Shown: positions 47,604-56,577 of the stretch, in pieces
Numbering within the stretch: the first letter of the stretch is position 1
Layout of the letters: every line of letters starts with the position of its first letter
DNA from: Sinobacterium caligoides
GTDB taxonomy: Bacteria > Pseudomonadota > Gammaproteobacteria > Pseudomonadales > Sinobacteriaceae
DNA: 64,000 nucleotides
Direction of reading: 5' to 3'
NCBI RefSeq assembly: GCF_003752585.1
Contig: NZ_RKHR01000006.1
Coordinates: forward strand, 62,001 to 126,000
Translations under genes and position numbers: made by a program
Notes under the pieces: generated by a model
Databases searched by the model: none
What the model saw: the letters and a program-made list of their open reading frames with translations, nothing else
What the model was told of the DNA's origin: nothing

Positions 47604-48269
47604 GTGACTACATCGGCTAACAACAAACAAACCATCGCCGTTATCGACTACGGCATGGGCAATCTACATTCGGCAGCAAAAGCCCTCGAACACGTCGCCG
47701 ATAACGCTACCGTGGTGGTCACCGGTGACGCCGAGGTCATTGCGAGGGCCGACCGCGTCGTCTTTCCCGGCGTCGGCGCCATCCGCGACTGCATGGCGGA
47801 GATCCGCGGCCGCGGTGTCGACAAGGTAGTGCAACAGGCGATCGATGCAGGTAAGCCAGTATTGGCGATCTGTGTCGGCATGCAAGCACTGCTCAAGCAT
47901 AGCGAGGAGAATGACGGCGTCGACTGCTTAGGCCTGCTCGACGGCAACGTACGCTTCTTCGGCAACCCGCATCGCAGCGCGGCAGGTGACAAATTAAAGG
48001 TACCGCACATGGGCTGGAACCGTGTCGCCCAGATGCCTCACCCGCTGTGGGCCGGCATCCCCGATCATAGCTACTTCTATTTTGTCCATAGCTACTACGT
48101 CGATGCCGCCAACCCCGCACAGATCGCCGGCCACAGTGACTACGGCTTTGACTTCACCGTCGCCATCAGCGCTGGCAACCTCTTTGCCGTACAGTTCCAC
48201 CCGGAGAAGAGTCACGACGCCGGCCTGCAACTGTTGCGCAATTTCTGCCAGTGGGACGGGCACCCCTAA
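47604..48269 (+). CDS. hisH: Imidazole glycerol phosphate synthase subunit HisH
   Basis: Glutaminase half of the HisHF synthase. 221 residues; nucleophile cysteine in [17 protein letters not shown] and the His/Glu of [15 protein letters not shown]. The GTG at 47604 follows AAGAGG at 47591-47596. hisA and hisF do not follow; hisF is at 35706. Confidence 0.95.
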   Translation: MTTSANNKQTIAVIDYGMGNLHSAAKALEHVADNATVVVTGDAEVIARADRVVFPGVGAIRDCMAEIRGRGVDKVVQQAIDAGKPVLAICVGMQALLKHSEENDGVDCLGLLDGNVRFFGNPHRSAAGDKLKVPHMGWNRVAQMPHPLWAGIPDHSYFYFVHSYYVDAANPAQIAGHSDYGFDFTVAISAGNLFAVQFHPEKSHDAGLQLLRNFCQWDGHP

Positions 48270-48401
48270 CGCCAATCAGCGCGGCATCACGCCCCACAGG
48301 GGTTGTAAATCGGCGCGGCGCCCCAATCTGGCTATTATTCCCTATGCGGCCGGCTCATTGCCTACCGCTGCGACCTCTCAATGATTTCTTTGTGGTGTGT
48401 T

Positions 48402-49268
48402 ATGACTGATTTTTCCCAGCGCTTCATCTTCGCCGATACCGACATACGCGGTGAGATTGTCTCCCTCGAGCAATCACTGCAAGAGATTCTGGGTAACCAC
48501 AACTACCCCGCCGTGGTCGAATCGCTTCTAGGTGAATTTGCCGCTGCCGCCATACTGCTCGGCTCTACCATCAAGTTCGAAGGCAGTCTCACCCTGCAGG
48601 CACGTTCCGATGGCGAAGTGCCGGTCATCATGGCCGAGGTCACCCACGACAAGACCGTGCGTGCCATTGCCCGCGACTGCCAAGACGCCAGCAGCGACGA
48701 CTTCCGTGTTTTGCTCGCCAAAGGCACCCTCGCCATCACCATCGACCCTAAGCACGGGCAACGCTATCAGGGCATCGTACCCCTAGAGGGCGCCAACCTC
48801 GGTGAATGTCTCGGTCACTACTTCGAGCAATCTGAGCAGCTCAAAACCCACGTCAAACTCAGCGCCGACAACCAGCGCAGCTGCGGCATACTGCTACAAC
48901 AGCTACCCGTCGGCAAAGTCGGCGATGCCGAACTGCGCGAACAGCAGTGGGAGCATATTAGCCAGCTGGTCGGCACCACTCGGCCTGATGAGATGCTCGC
49001 CGTAAGCAGCCACCAGATGCTCTATCGTCTGTTCCACGAAGACAAGGTCGAGATGTTTGCCGCCCATGATGTCAGCTTCGCCTGTAGTTGCTCACGTGAG
49101 CGCGTGCTCAATGCCGTCGCCACGCTGGGTGAAGAGGAAGCACGCAAAGCCCTCGCACAGACCGGCGCCATCAGCATGAATTGTGATTTCTGTAACAGTC
49201 AATATCGTGTCGAGGAGATCGATTTGAGCTCCATCTTCAACAGCGACAACTCGCAAACGGTACACTAA
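48402..49268 (+). CDS. hslO: Redox-regulated chaperone Hsp33
   Basis: Holdase activated by oxidation of a zinc centre. 288 residues; the zinc cysteines are CxC in FACSCSRERV and CxxC in MNCDFCNSQY. The ATG at 48402 gives the usual start MTDFSQRFIFAD. It lies upstream of pckA, as in Pseudomonas, and away from hslR. Confidence 0.95.
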   Translation: MTDFSQRFIFADTDIRGEIVSLEQSLQEILGNHNYPAVVESLLGEFAAAAILLGSTIKFEGSLTLQARSDGEVPVIMAEVTHDKTVRAIARDCQDASSDDFRVLLAKGTLAITIDPKHGQRYQGIVPLEGANLGECLGHYFEQSEQLKTHVKLSADNQRSCGILLQQLPVGKVGDAELREQQWEHISQLVGTTRPDEMLAVSSHQMLYRLFHEDKVEMFAAHDVSFACSCSRERVLNAVATLGEEEARKALAQTGAISMNCDFCNSQYRVEEIDLSSIFNSDNSQTVH

Positions 49269-49513
49269 CCGAAGCCAGCCATCGCCGTTCAACGACGATG
49301 GCAATGACCACTTACCCTATTAAGATTATATTTTTTACGATAATAGCCCGTATAACACCGAGACTTTGTTTTTCTTTAGCGTTTTGCAACATTTTTTGGC
49401 ATAATCAGCGCCCTTAAAATCGTGCCCGTGTTGATCCTTTACTGGAATTGAATTCATCCAGCCCCCCTGTAATCACACGGTCATCGGCCCTAATGCTGAC
49501 AGGAATTCATTCC

Positions 49514-51073
49514 ATGACAAAAATTGACGACACCGTTACTGTAAACAAAAACCTTAGCCCTGCACAATTGGTTGAGCTGGCACTACAGCGCGGTGAAGGT
49601 CAACTGACCGACACTGGCGCCCTGCTCATCACCACCGGCAAGCGCACCGGCCGTTCACCTGCCGACCGCTTTATAGTCCAAGAGCCTAGTTCTGCAGACG
49701 CTATCGATTGGGGCAGCGTCAACCGCCCTTTCGACGCCGATAAGTTTGACGCCCTGTGGTCGCGTGTCGAAGCACACCTGATGTCAAAAGATCATTTCCA
49801 GCAAGAACTGCACGTCGGTGCCCATGACGATCACTACCTCCCCGTCGTCGTCAACACCGAGACCGCCTGGCAGAGCCTGTTCGGCCGCAACATGTTTGTC
49901 CGCCCTAGCAGCTACAACCCGAAGGGTAAAGAAGCCTGGACCATCATCAACGCTGCTGGCTTCGAGTGCGTCCCCGAGCGCGATGGCACCAACTCAGACG
50001 GCGTCGTGCTGATCAACTTTGCTCAACGTAAAGTGCTGCTGGCTGGTATGCGCTACGCCGGCGAGATGAAGAAAGCCATGTTCTCAGTACAGAACTTCCT
50101 TCTACCCGAAAAAGATGTCATGCCTATGCACTGCTCGGCCAATGTCGACGATTCAGGCAACACCACCTTGTTCTTCGGCCTCTCCGGTACCGGCAAGACC
50201 ACGCTGTCCGCCGATCCCGCCTGCTCACTGATCGGTGATGACGAACACGGCTGGGGCAAGGGCACCGTCTTCAACGTCGAGGGAGGGTGCTACGCCAAGA
50301 CCATCAACCTTAGCCAGAAGAATGAGCCAATCATCTGGGACGCCATCCGCTTCGGCGCTATCGTTGAAAACGTCGTAGTCGACGATGCCCGCCACGCTGA
50401 CTATGACGATACTTCACTGACCGAAAACGGTCGCTGCGCTTACCCTCTCGAACATGTAGAGAAACGCGTCATCGAGAATGCCGCCGGTGAGCCGAAGACT
50501 GTTATCTTCCTCACCTGCGATGTTTCCGGCGTACTGCCACCCGTGTCGATCCTGTCAAAGGAAGCTGCGGCGTTCCACTTCCTATCAGGTTATACCGCTC
50601 GCGTCGGCTCTACCGAGCTCGGTGCCGAAGCCGGTATCCACCCCACCTTCTCCACCTGTTTCGGCGCCCCGTTCATGCCGCGCCCTGCCGGTGATTACGC
50701 CGAGCTACTGATGAAGCGTATCGAAGACTTTGACTCGCGCGTCTACCTCGTTAACACCGGCTGGACCGGTGGCTCCGGTGCCGCAGGTGGTAATGGCGCT
50801 CGCTTCCCAATCCCGGTCACCCGCGCCGTCGTCGCGGCCTGCCAAGACGGCAGCCTCGTCAACGCCGAGACAGAGCAACTCGACATCCTTAACCTGACCA
50901 TTCCCAAGGCCATTCCCGGTGTCGATGCCAAGTACATCAACCCGCGTACCGCCTACGGTGACGATGCCGCCTACGATGGCGCCGCGCAGAAGCTCGCCAA
51001 TATGTTCCAGGATAACATCACTAAGTTTGTCGTCTCTGAGACTATCGTCGCTGCTGGTCCAAAAGCCCAATAA
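49514..51073 (+). CDS. pckA: Phosphoenolpyruvate carboxykinase (ATP)
   Basis: Oxaloacetate + ATP to PEP + CO2, the gluconeogenic entry. 519 residues; kinase-1a P-loop [14 protein letters not shown], metal site [16 protein letters not shown], and [15 protein letters not shown] near the start. The ATG at 49514 fits the family; the frame upstream has no family resemblance. The upstream gap (49269-49513) holds an imperfect hairpin after hslO and presumably the promoter. A strong terminator follows. Confidence 0.95.
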   Translation: MTKIDDTVTVNKNLSPAQLVELALQRGEGQLTDTGALLITTGKRTGRSPADRFIVQEPSSADAIDWGSVNRPFDADKFDALWSRVEAHLMSKDHFQQELHVGAHDDHYLPVVVNTETAWQSLFGRNMFVRPSSYNPKGKEAWTIINAAGFECVPERDGTNSDGVVLINFAQRKVLLAGMRYAGEMKKAMFSVQNFLLPEKDVMPMHCSANVDDSGNTTLFFGLSGTGKTTLSADPACSLIGDDEHGWGKGTVFNVEGGCYAKTINLSQKNEPIIWDAIRFGAIVENVVVDDARHADYDDTSLTENGRCAYPLEHVEKRVIENAAGEPKTVIFLTCDVSGVLPPVSILSKEAAAFHFLSGYTARVGSTELGAEAGIHPTFSTCFGAPFMPRPAGDYAELLMKRIEDFDSRVYLVNTGWTGGSGAAGGNGARFPIPVTRAVVAACQDGSLVNAETEQLDILNLTIPKAIPGVDAKYINPRTAYGDDAAYDGAAQKLANMFQDNITKFVVSETIVAAGPKAQ

Positions 51074-51090
51074 GCGCAGTCAATGAGAAA

Positions 51091-51120
51091 AGCCGCGCTC
51101 GATCAGCGCGGCTTTTTTTT
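51091..51120. terminator. Terminator between pckA and the LysR gene
   Basis: Stem AGCCGCGCT (51091-51099) pairs with AGCGCGGCT (51105-51113), five-base loop, followed by eight T. The A-run on the left would also serve the convergent LysR gene. Confidence 0.92.
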
Positions 51121-51122
51121 CA

Positions 51123-52022
51123 TTAAAATTCCTCGTCAAGGCCTCTACTCTCCACCCGGCAGCGCGCAATAAACGCCTGCAACGATGCACTCTGGTACTT
51201 CTCTCGATGATAGGCTAAGTACAGCTGCCGAGGGTACTGCGCCTGCATATCCAACACCTTCAGCCGCCCCGCCGCCACTGCCAGCGCCGTGCTCAAGCTA
51301 GACAGAAAACCAATACCGAGATTGGCCACCACAGCGTTGACGATGCCCTCGTTGCTATTCACCTCCAGTGCCACCTGATAGTCCTCCATCGCCACCGCCA
51401 AACGCTTATCGAACTGACTGCGCGTACCGGACATCGCCTCACGCAGCACCCACGAGTAACCAGCAAGATCTGCTGGCTGTAAGCCACTGCGCGACGCTAA
51501 CGGGTGTTCCGGGGCGCAGATCACCTGCATCTGATCAACTAACCACGGCTCTCGATGTAGCCATGGACGCACGACATCAGCCTCGATAAAGGCCAAATCC
51601 AGCTCGAAAGCCGCCAACTGATCCACTAACTCACCGCTATTACGAATACTCAAGCGAGGCACCAATCCGCCATCCAACCGCGCCAACAACCTCGGCATCA
51701 GGCTACTTCCGATCGTATGGCTACTACCTATTTTCACCGTTAGACCCGCCCCGTCACTGTTAAACAACTCGATCATATCGCAACTGCGCTGTAATAATTC
51801 CAGCGCTAACGGCTGCAACTGTCGGCCACGCGCATTCAACTGCAGGCGATTCTTTATCCGGTCGAACAGTGGCTCACCCAGCGTTGCCTCCAACTGCTGC
51901 AGAGACATAGACACCGCCGACTTAGTAATAAAGAGTTGCTCCGCTGCTCGCCCCAAGCTGCCCTCTCGTGCCACCGCAGTAAAGACGCGGATTTGTTTTA
52001 GCGTCAGGCTCCCATCGTTCAA
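51123..52022 (-). CDS. LysR-family transcriptional regulator
   Basis: 299 residues: winged helix at the N-terminus (LTLKQIRVFTAVAREGSLGR, EQLFITKSAVSMSLQQLE) and a periplasmic-binding-type effector domain. It is divergent from the TDT transporter gene with about 100 bases between them, the usual layout for a LysR regulator and its target. An ATTATATA stretch near 52054 may be part of the shared promoter. The effector is unknown. Confidence 0.9.
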   Translation of the reverse strand: MNDGSLTLKQIRVFTAVAREGSLGRAAEQLFITKSAVSMSLQQLEATLGEPLFDRIKNRLQLNARGRQLQPLALELLQRSCDMIELFNSDGAGLTVKIGSSHTIGSSLMPRLLARLDGGLVPRLSIRNSGELVDQLAAFELDLAFIEADVVRPWLHREPWLVDQMQVICAPEHPLASRSGLQPADLAGYSWVLREAMSGTRSQFDKRLAVAMEDYQVALEVNSNEGIVNAVVANLGIGFLSSLSTALAVAAGRLKVLDMQAQYPRQLYLAYHREKYQSASLQAFIARCRVESRGLDEEF

Positions 52023-52122
52023 TTTAACTTAACCTTTTGTTCAAATCATTTAGATATTATATACGTCAGTCCGGCGTTACACTAGCCGCCAATCACTCCT
52101 AGAGCGTCAGGTGGACTCCATC

Positions 52123-53082
52123 ATGTATCATCTCATCAAATGCAAATGCGCCAATATTCCCACACCAATGGCTGGACTTGCCCTCGGCATCGCCAGCCTT
52201 GGCTGGAGCTGGGAGAACGTCGCTCCCGGCAGCGGGCTAAGAGAGTTGATGGCCTTAAGCGCCGCTGTGATGCTATTGCTACTGTTGATAAAGTTCATCA
52301 GTCAGCCACTCGAGCTCTGGAGGGAGCTAGCACACCCGGTTATCGGCAGTGTCATTCCCACCTTTGCGATGGCGCTGATGGTCGTCTCCTCTGCCCTCCT
52401 TAACAGTCACCCCGCCATCGCCAGCGGTCTGTGGTTATTCGCCGTCATCATTCATCTGGCCTTCCTCGGTATTTTCTTAGTACAGCGACTGCCTGTCTTC
52501 GAACTACACCACCTACTGCCCAGCTGGTTCGTGCCGCCCGTCGGTATCGCTGTTGCATCACTGACCTGCCCGAGCGACACTTTTTATCCCCTGGCCAGCG
52601 CCCTGCTTTATTTTGCCATGATCAGCTATCTGCTAATGATGCCGTTAATGATCTATCGCCTAATCTTTGCCGATACCATTCCCGACAGCGCCAAGCCCAC
52701 CATCGCTGTGCTAGCAGCCCCGTCAAGCCTCTGTTTGGCCGCCTATCTGAGCCTCATCGACGATCCCTCTTTATTAGTCGCAACCATGCTCGGTGGCGTT
52801 GCCATACTCATGACTTGCGTCATCTACATCGCCTTCTTTCACCTACTTCGGCTGCCCTTCAGCCCGGGTTACGCCGCCTTTACCTTTCCCATGGTCATCA
52901 GCGCCACAGCTCTGTTCAAGGAAGCCAAGCTGATCAGCCAATATCAACTCCCCCCAGAACTCTTGCAGGCACTGCAGCAGGCCGCACACATTGAGCTGAC
53001 TATCGCCACCGTCGTTGTCGCTTACGTTGCCCTGCGCTACTGCCGACACTACACGATGTCCGCTAAACCATCATTGGCATAG
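52123..53082 (+). CDS. TDT-family (TehA/SLAC1-like) transporter
   Basis: About 319 residues and ten hydrophobic segments in the five-hairpin TDT pattern (TPMAGLALGIASLGWSWENV; SWFVPPVGIAVASLTCP; LCLAAYLSLIDDPSLL). Relatives transport tellurite/anions, malate or sulfite. The ATG at 52123 has AGGTGG eight bases ahead. The last five codons and the stop are inside the 175-bp repeat, and a copy of them lies ahead of rraA on the other side of the island. Probably controlled by the divergent LysR gene. Confidence 0.88.
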   Translation: MYHLIKCKCANIPTPMAGLALGIASLGWSWENVAPGSGLRELMALSAAVMLLLLLIKFISQPLELWRELAHPVIGSVIPTFAMALMVVSSALLNSHPAIASGLWLFAVIIHLAFLGIFLVQRLPVFELHHLLPSWFVPPVGIAVASLTCPSDTFYPLASALLYFAMISYLLMMPLMIYRLIFADTIPDSAKPTIAVLAAPSSLCLAAYLSLIDDPSLLVATMLGGVAILMTCVIYIAFFHLLRLPFSPGYAAFTFPMVISATALFKEAKLISQYQLPPELLQALQQAAHIELTIATVVVAYVALRYCRHYTMSAKPSLA

Positions 53083-53242
53083 ATAGTCGCTATTCACTGA
53101 CGCCTGTTTCCCACCTCATCGGCAGGCGTTATTATGCCAGCTGTGATAGTCAGTCATATTTACAATGAGGTATTTTCCGTGGCCGAGTTATACAAGCATC
53201 CAACAATCTGTACTCCCGATCTCTGCGACAAATACCCCGACG
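53068..53242 (+). repeat. 175-bp direct repeat, left copy
   Basis: Identical over all 175 bases to 59498-59672. It holds the last 15 bases of the TDT transporter gene, a hairpin (ACGCCTG/CAGGCGT at 53100-53106 and 53123-53129), and the first part of rraA with its ribosome-binding site (ATGAGG) and GTG start. Similarity ends abruptly on both sides. The copy flanks the island on its left. Confidence 0.97.
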
Positions 53243-53295
53243 CCAAGACTTTCGATCCCGTCTACAAGACCCTTGGCAGGGAATGTTTTCTCTAG
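53179..53295 (+). pseudogene. rraA: Truncated, apparently hybrid rraA fragment
   Basis: Starts at the same GTG as the intact rraA and is identical for the first 21 codons (to the end of the 175-bp repeat). It then continues as DAKTFDPVYKTLG before a stop at 53293. The intact gene has [13 protein letters not shown] there; the in-frame resemblance with different bases suggests a piece of a diverged rraA rather than random sequence, but the stretch is only 13 codons. Non-functional. Confidence 0.65.
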
Positions 53296-53874
53296 AGTCG
53301 CAATCTCAACCCCATCCGAGCTCTTCGGTGTTAATTGCATTTCGATAACACATAGCAAGGAGCACCTAAGCCGGTAAAACACGCAATTATAGGAGCGTCA
53401 CTTAAGCAGATAAGACTCAACATCTCTAGTTGAAAAGAGCTCACCTAAAGCAAGCAATTATCACTGTTGAATTCAAGTAATGAGAGCAACACTCAAACCA
53501 TAGTGAACCTCGTAAGCTGATTTTCAGCCCAGTATCTTGCGAGGCATTAAGTTGATCTGTCCAACAACGTGCCGTAAACGTTGTGCCGAAAATACGCTGA
53601 AATCTGTGCGCTTAGGAAAGTAGCTCCGTACAATACCGTTTGAATGTTCGTTGTTACCACACCGCCATGACGAGTAAGGATCAGCGCAATAGACGGCAAT
53701 TTTACATCGTTTGATTAACTCTTCGCCGTTGTCGAGTGTTAAGATCTTTGCCTATTTAGTATCACTGTGATGCATCTCATAACCCTCTACTTTTGTTCCC
53801 GTTGTTGATTTTCTCGCCATAAGATTACGACTTTTTCTGCCTGTTAGTGTGACAATATTGCCGATAGCGCCATA

Positions 53875-53884
53875 GGTAGTGTCA
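53875..53884 (+). repeat. 10-bp target duplication of the ISAs1-type element, left
   Basis: GGTAGTGTCA here and at 55090-55099, directly outside the inverted repeats. This is the length expected for ISAs1-family insertions (8-10 bp). Confidence 0.85.
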
Positions 53885-55089
53885 CAGGGCAACCGCATGA
53901 ATATAGGGTAGAATTCGAGCACCTTAAAGCAGTGGCGTAGTACGATACAAAATAACAATCCGTCCGCACAAATTGACCAAGTAGAAGACCCTCGCCAACA
54001 GGGAAAAATACGCCAGCCTCTCGATAAAATTTTCATTATCGTGCTAGCTGCAACCTTGGTCGGAGCCGATGACTGGGGGGCCATGGAAATCTTAGCTAGA
54101 TTCCGTAAACAGTGGCTTTCAACGATAGTAGACGTGTCGTCAGGCATCCCTTCTGCCGATACCTTAGCTCGCGTATTCTCGCTGATTAATCCCGAACAAT
54201 TCCGGGCGGCATTTATTGACTGGGTTCAGCAGATCATTGAATTCGCAGAAGAGGATAGCGGTGCCGTATTGCTGCCCGTTATTGCCATTAACGGTATAAC
54301 ATTACGCCGCTCCCATGATCGTAATACCGGAAAATTGCCAATACACATGGTTAACACTTGGTGTAGTCAGACCAAAATAATTCTAGGTCAATTAAAAACA
54401 GACGAGAAATCGAACGAGATAGCCGCCGTTCCTGAGTTACTAAAATTGCTCGATATTAAAGCTAGGTTAATCACTGCCGACGCGATGAGCTGCCAAAAAC
54501 AAATTGTAAAAACGTGTATCGATCATGGTGCTGACTATCTTCTTGCGGTTAAAAACAATCAACCGAAGTTACTAGCAGAAATAAAAAGTCACCTCTGGCA
54601 TCGAAAGCCTAAGTCTTATAAGCGTCCTAACATTGACTTTTTTCGATTGATGAATTTAGTCTAGATCGTCATGAAATTAGGCGCTGCTGGGTGGCGGCAG
54701 CAGCAGACAATATTACAGCTGTACGTCCAGGCTGGCCAGGGCTTTCAGCGATAGCTAGTAAAGGCAAAGAGAGCGTCGAACAGAAATATTATATTATAAG
54801 CAAACAGCTCAGTTCAGAAGAAGCACTGCACGCTTTCAGAAGTCATTGGGGTGTAGAATCTATATATTGGATGTTAGATGCTGGTTTCAGAGAAGATAAC
54901 AGCCGAGCAAGAAAAGGTAACTCGGCAGAAAATTTAGCGGTGATGCGACAACTCACCTTGAATATTTTGAAGAAAGACAAAAACTGTAAGCTAGGTATTA
55001 AAAATAAACGACTAAATTCGGCCTACAGTCTGGTATATCTAGAGCTTATTATGGCGAGCATATCAGCCTAATTTCATGCGGTTGCCTTG
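53885..55089 (+). mobile_element. ISAs1-family insertion sequence (H-repeat-like)
   Basis: 1205 bp bounded by inverted repeats CAGGGCAACCGCATGAA (53885-53901) and the complement of 55073-55089 (CAAGGCAACCGCATGAA), one mismatch in 17. Flanked by the 10-bp duplication GGTAGTGTCA. It encodes a DDE transposase of the YhhI/H-repeat type that is broken. It inserted into the IS30-like transposase gene. Confidence 0.9.
53912..55071 (+). pseudogene. ISAs1-family transposase, frameshifted, catalytic Asp changed
   Basis: Family blocks are clear: VEDPRQ, PSADTLARVFSLINPEQF, GQLKTDEKSNEIAAVPELL, ITADAMSCQKQIV, YLLAVKNNQPKL, then after a frame change HWGVESIYWMLDAGFREDNS and GNSAENLAVMRQLTLNIL. Three lesions: the first catalytic aspartate (AIDGKTLR in relatives) reads AINGITLR; a frameshift lies at a T6 run (54638-54643), after which the frame continues as SIDEFSLDRHEIRR; and no ATG/GTG/TTG opens the frame before a GTG at 54041. 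Not active. Confidence 0.85.
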
Positions 55090-55099
55090 GGTAGTGTCA
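55090..55099 (+). repeat. 10-bp target duplication of the ISAs1-type element, right
   Basis: Second GGTAGTGTCA, immediately after the right inverted repeat; matches 53875-53884. Confidence 0.85.
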
Positions 55100-55723
55100 C
55101 CATTCGAAATGGCCAAGCTCAAGTCGCTGGTTAGCCGACTAGCCACGACGAGCTCGCAATAGCAACTGGCAGATTGAGCCTCCTCATCGCTTGTAGGAAT
55201 AAATCCAGCGATAGATTGTTTCGTGATTCACAGTAATGGCCCCCTTCTCTAAGCGGCTTCGTCCAGCAATTGCAGTCGGGGGATAAGCGCAGATTTAGCA
55301 GCTTAATGATGTCATCGAACAGCCCTTCATTGAAATTTGTTGATTTGCCAGTGTTTCGCCTTCTTTTTTAACGCCTGCTTATATACTTTTTCAGCGCAAT
55401 ACTGCCCCTGTTTACCGCGCCAAACTTCACGAGATATTATTGATTTATGGCAGCCCACCTTATCGGCAATCTTTTGGTAAGAATAATCCGCGTCATAGAA
55501 AACCTGAATCTGGTATTGTTGTTTCAAGATCAGCTATCGAGCCTAATATTTCAAGTGTTACAGTAATCTTATGCATTCAGCACAGTGTCAGATCTCCTTG
55601 TGATTTTCGAGAGACATAGTTCAATAAAAATTAAAAAACTGTGATTTTCTACGGCAATTTTCAATTAATATATTTAACCTCCTGTTTATATTGTAAAGAC
55701 TGCCGTCACCTGAACCACCGAGC

Positions 55724-55753
55724 TTGACTTATAACTTTCCCTCCTATTAAATA
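55724..55753 (+). promoter_or_regulatory. Candidate promoter of the island operon
   Basis: TTGACT at 55724-55729 with TAAATA at 55748-55753 (18-base spacer) is the best sigma-70-like pair ahead of the operon. TATTAA at 55745 is an alternative with a short spacer. The whole 55563-55817 stretch is AT-rich, so this is only a candidate. Confidence 0.3.
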
Positions 55754-55796
55754 AACTTAAAGGAACTGAAAGGTATTGTTAGATATATAAAAAGGC

Positions 55797-55811
55797 ATGA
55801 TTTATTACTAA
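55797..55811 (+). other. Four-codon leader frame ahead of the acetyltransferase gene
   Basis: ATG ATT TAT TAC TAA (MIYY), preceded by AAAAAGG, which is the only good ribosome-binding site near the operon start. Its stop is 6 bases before the acetyltransferase ATG, which itself has no Shine-Dalgarno sequence. This would allow re-initiation, or it may be chance. Confidence 0.3.
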
Positions 55812-55817
55812 AATTTA

Positions 55818-56555
55818 ATGATGATGGCTTTAAATTTATTTTATTTACCTCTACCAATAGAATTAGCAACCTACTTCAACCATACAGATGTAGAAAAAAA
55901 TAGTATGAAAATAATAAACAATTTTTTGAAGGCTGCTATTTATGAATGTATGACGGCCGATCACTCAGAATTAATATTTAGCTCTGATGAATACATAAAA
56001 ATACTAGATTTAATCACTAACGATCTCATTGCATTCTGTAAAGAAGATCCAGCATCAAAAGGAAAGCAGGAGATCATTGTTCAGACATCGCTATCGTTTT
56101 CTGCTGTCCTTCACTACCGCTTAGCCTATGGGCTAATGAATGGGGATTTTTCAATACCAGCTCAAACCCTCGAACTATATGCCTCTTTAGTATCTAGTAG
56201 AGGAAAGCTGAAGTCAGGCGCAGATATTCACTACAATGCTCATATTGGTCAAAGATTCGTGTTGGATCATGGCTATGGAACTGTTATAGGCGAGACGACA
56301 ATCATAGGAGATGATTGCTATTTTCTAAATGGGGTCACTCTAGGTGCTACGGGAATTAGCGGCAATCCAAGTAGGCAAAGGCATCCAATTATTGGTAATG
56401 AAGTTCAGATTGGCGCCTTTTCAAAGATATTTGGTAATATAAAGATAGGGAATAATGTTTTTATCGGGCCTGGATGTACTGTTATCCACGATCTTCCGGA
56501 TGGAGCTAAGCTGGTTAATAACAATTATAAAAATCAAGAGTTAATTAACTTTTAA
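55818..56555 (+). CDS. Serine O-acetyltransferase (CysE-like), island operon gene 1
   Basis: Predicted to make O-acetyl-L-serine from serine and acetyl-CoA. 245 residues: a helical N-terminal domain with the SAT-type stretch EDPASKGKQEIIVQTSLSFS near 76-95, then a left-handed beta-helix of hexapeptide repeats. The catalytic set of CysE is kept: Asp136 in SGADIH, His151 in LDHGYGTVIGETTIIGDD, and His189 in SRQRHPIIG. The N-terminus is shorter and unlike housekeeping CysE, and the gene is about 37% GC against roughly 55% around the island. ATG codons at 55821 and 55824 are alternative starts. A standalone cysteine role is possible but the neighbours suggest a dedicated supply of O-acetylserine. 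Confidence 0.85.
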   Translation: MMMALNLFYLPLPIELATYFNHTDVEKNSMKIINNFLKAAIYECMTADHSELIFSSDEYIKILDLITNDLIAFCKEDPASKGKQEIIVQTSLSFSAVLHYRLAYGLMNGDFSIPAQTLELYASLVSSRGKLKSGADIHYNAHIGQRFVLDHGYGTVIGETTIIGDDCYFLNGVTLGATGISGNPSRQRHPIIGNEVQIGAFSKIFGNIKIGNNVFIGPGCTVIHDLPDGAKLVNNNYKNQELINF

Positions 56556-56577
56556 ATATCAATCCATAAGGCAAACT

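Larger units (their letters stand above)
53524..55527 (-). pseudogene. IS30-family transposase, interrupted and frameshifted
   Basis: N-terminal part at 55327-55527: helix-turn-helix start with QYQIQVFYDADYSYQKIADK and VGCHKSIISREV, starting at a TTG with no upstream ATG. C-terminal part at 53524-53884: GNIVTLTGRKSRNLM, then in another frame LTLDNGEELIKR, YCADPYSSWRCGNNEHSNG and IVRSYFPKRTDF, ending RKILG and stop. The ISAs1-type element sits between them. A stop or frame change near 53752 breaks even the C-terminal part. Inactive. Confidence 0.8.
53485..55562 (-). mobile_element. IS30-family element remnant, split by ISAs1-type insertion
   Basis: Remains of an IS30-like element read on the minus strand. 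Terminal inverted repeats are recognisable but imperfect (AGCAACACTCAAA near 53485-53498 and TGTAACACTTGAAA as the complement of 55549-55562; 10 of 14 match). The transposase is in pieces and the element is interrupted by a 1205-bp ISAs1-type copy plus its 10-bp duplication. Without the insert only about 0.86 kb remains, short for IS30, so some has been deleted. Confidence 0.75.

Noticed and set aside
49277-49301. Hairpin after hslO as a rho-independent terminator
   Set aside because: The stem (GCCATCG/CGATGGC) is plausible, but it has an internal mismatch and no T-run follows, so I did not list it.
53068-53242. 175-bp repeat as a target-site duplication of a transposon
   Set aside because: Transposon duplications are 2-14 bp; the repeat is far longer and the IS elements inside have their own ends well within the island.
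53885-55562. IS elements as a composite transposon carrying the four-gene operon
   Set aside because: Both elements lie on the left side only; there is no matching IS copy right of the operon.
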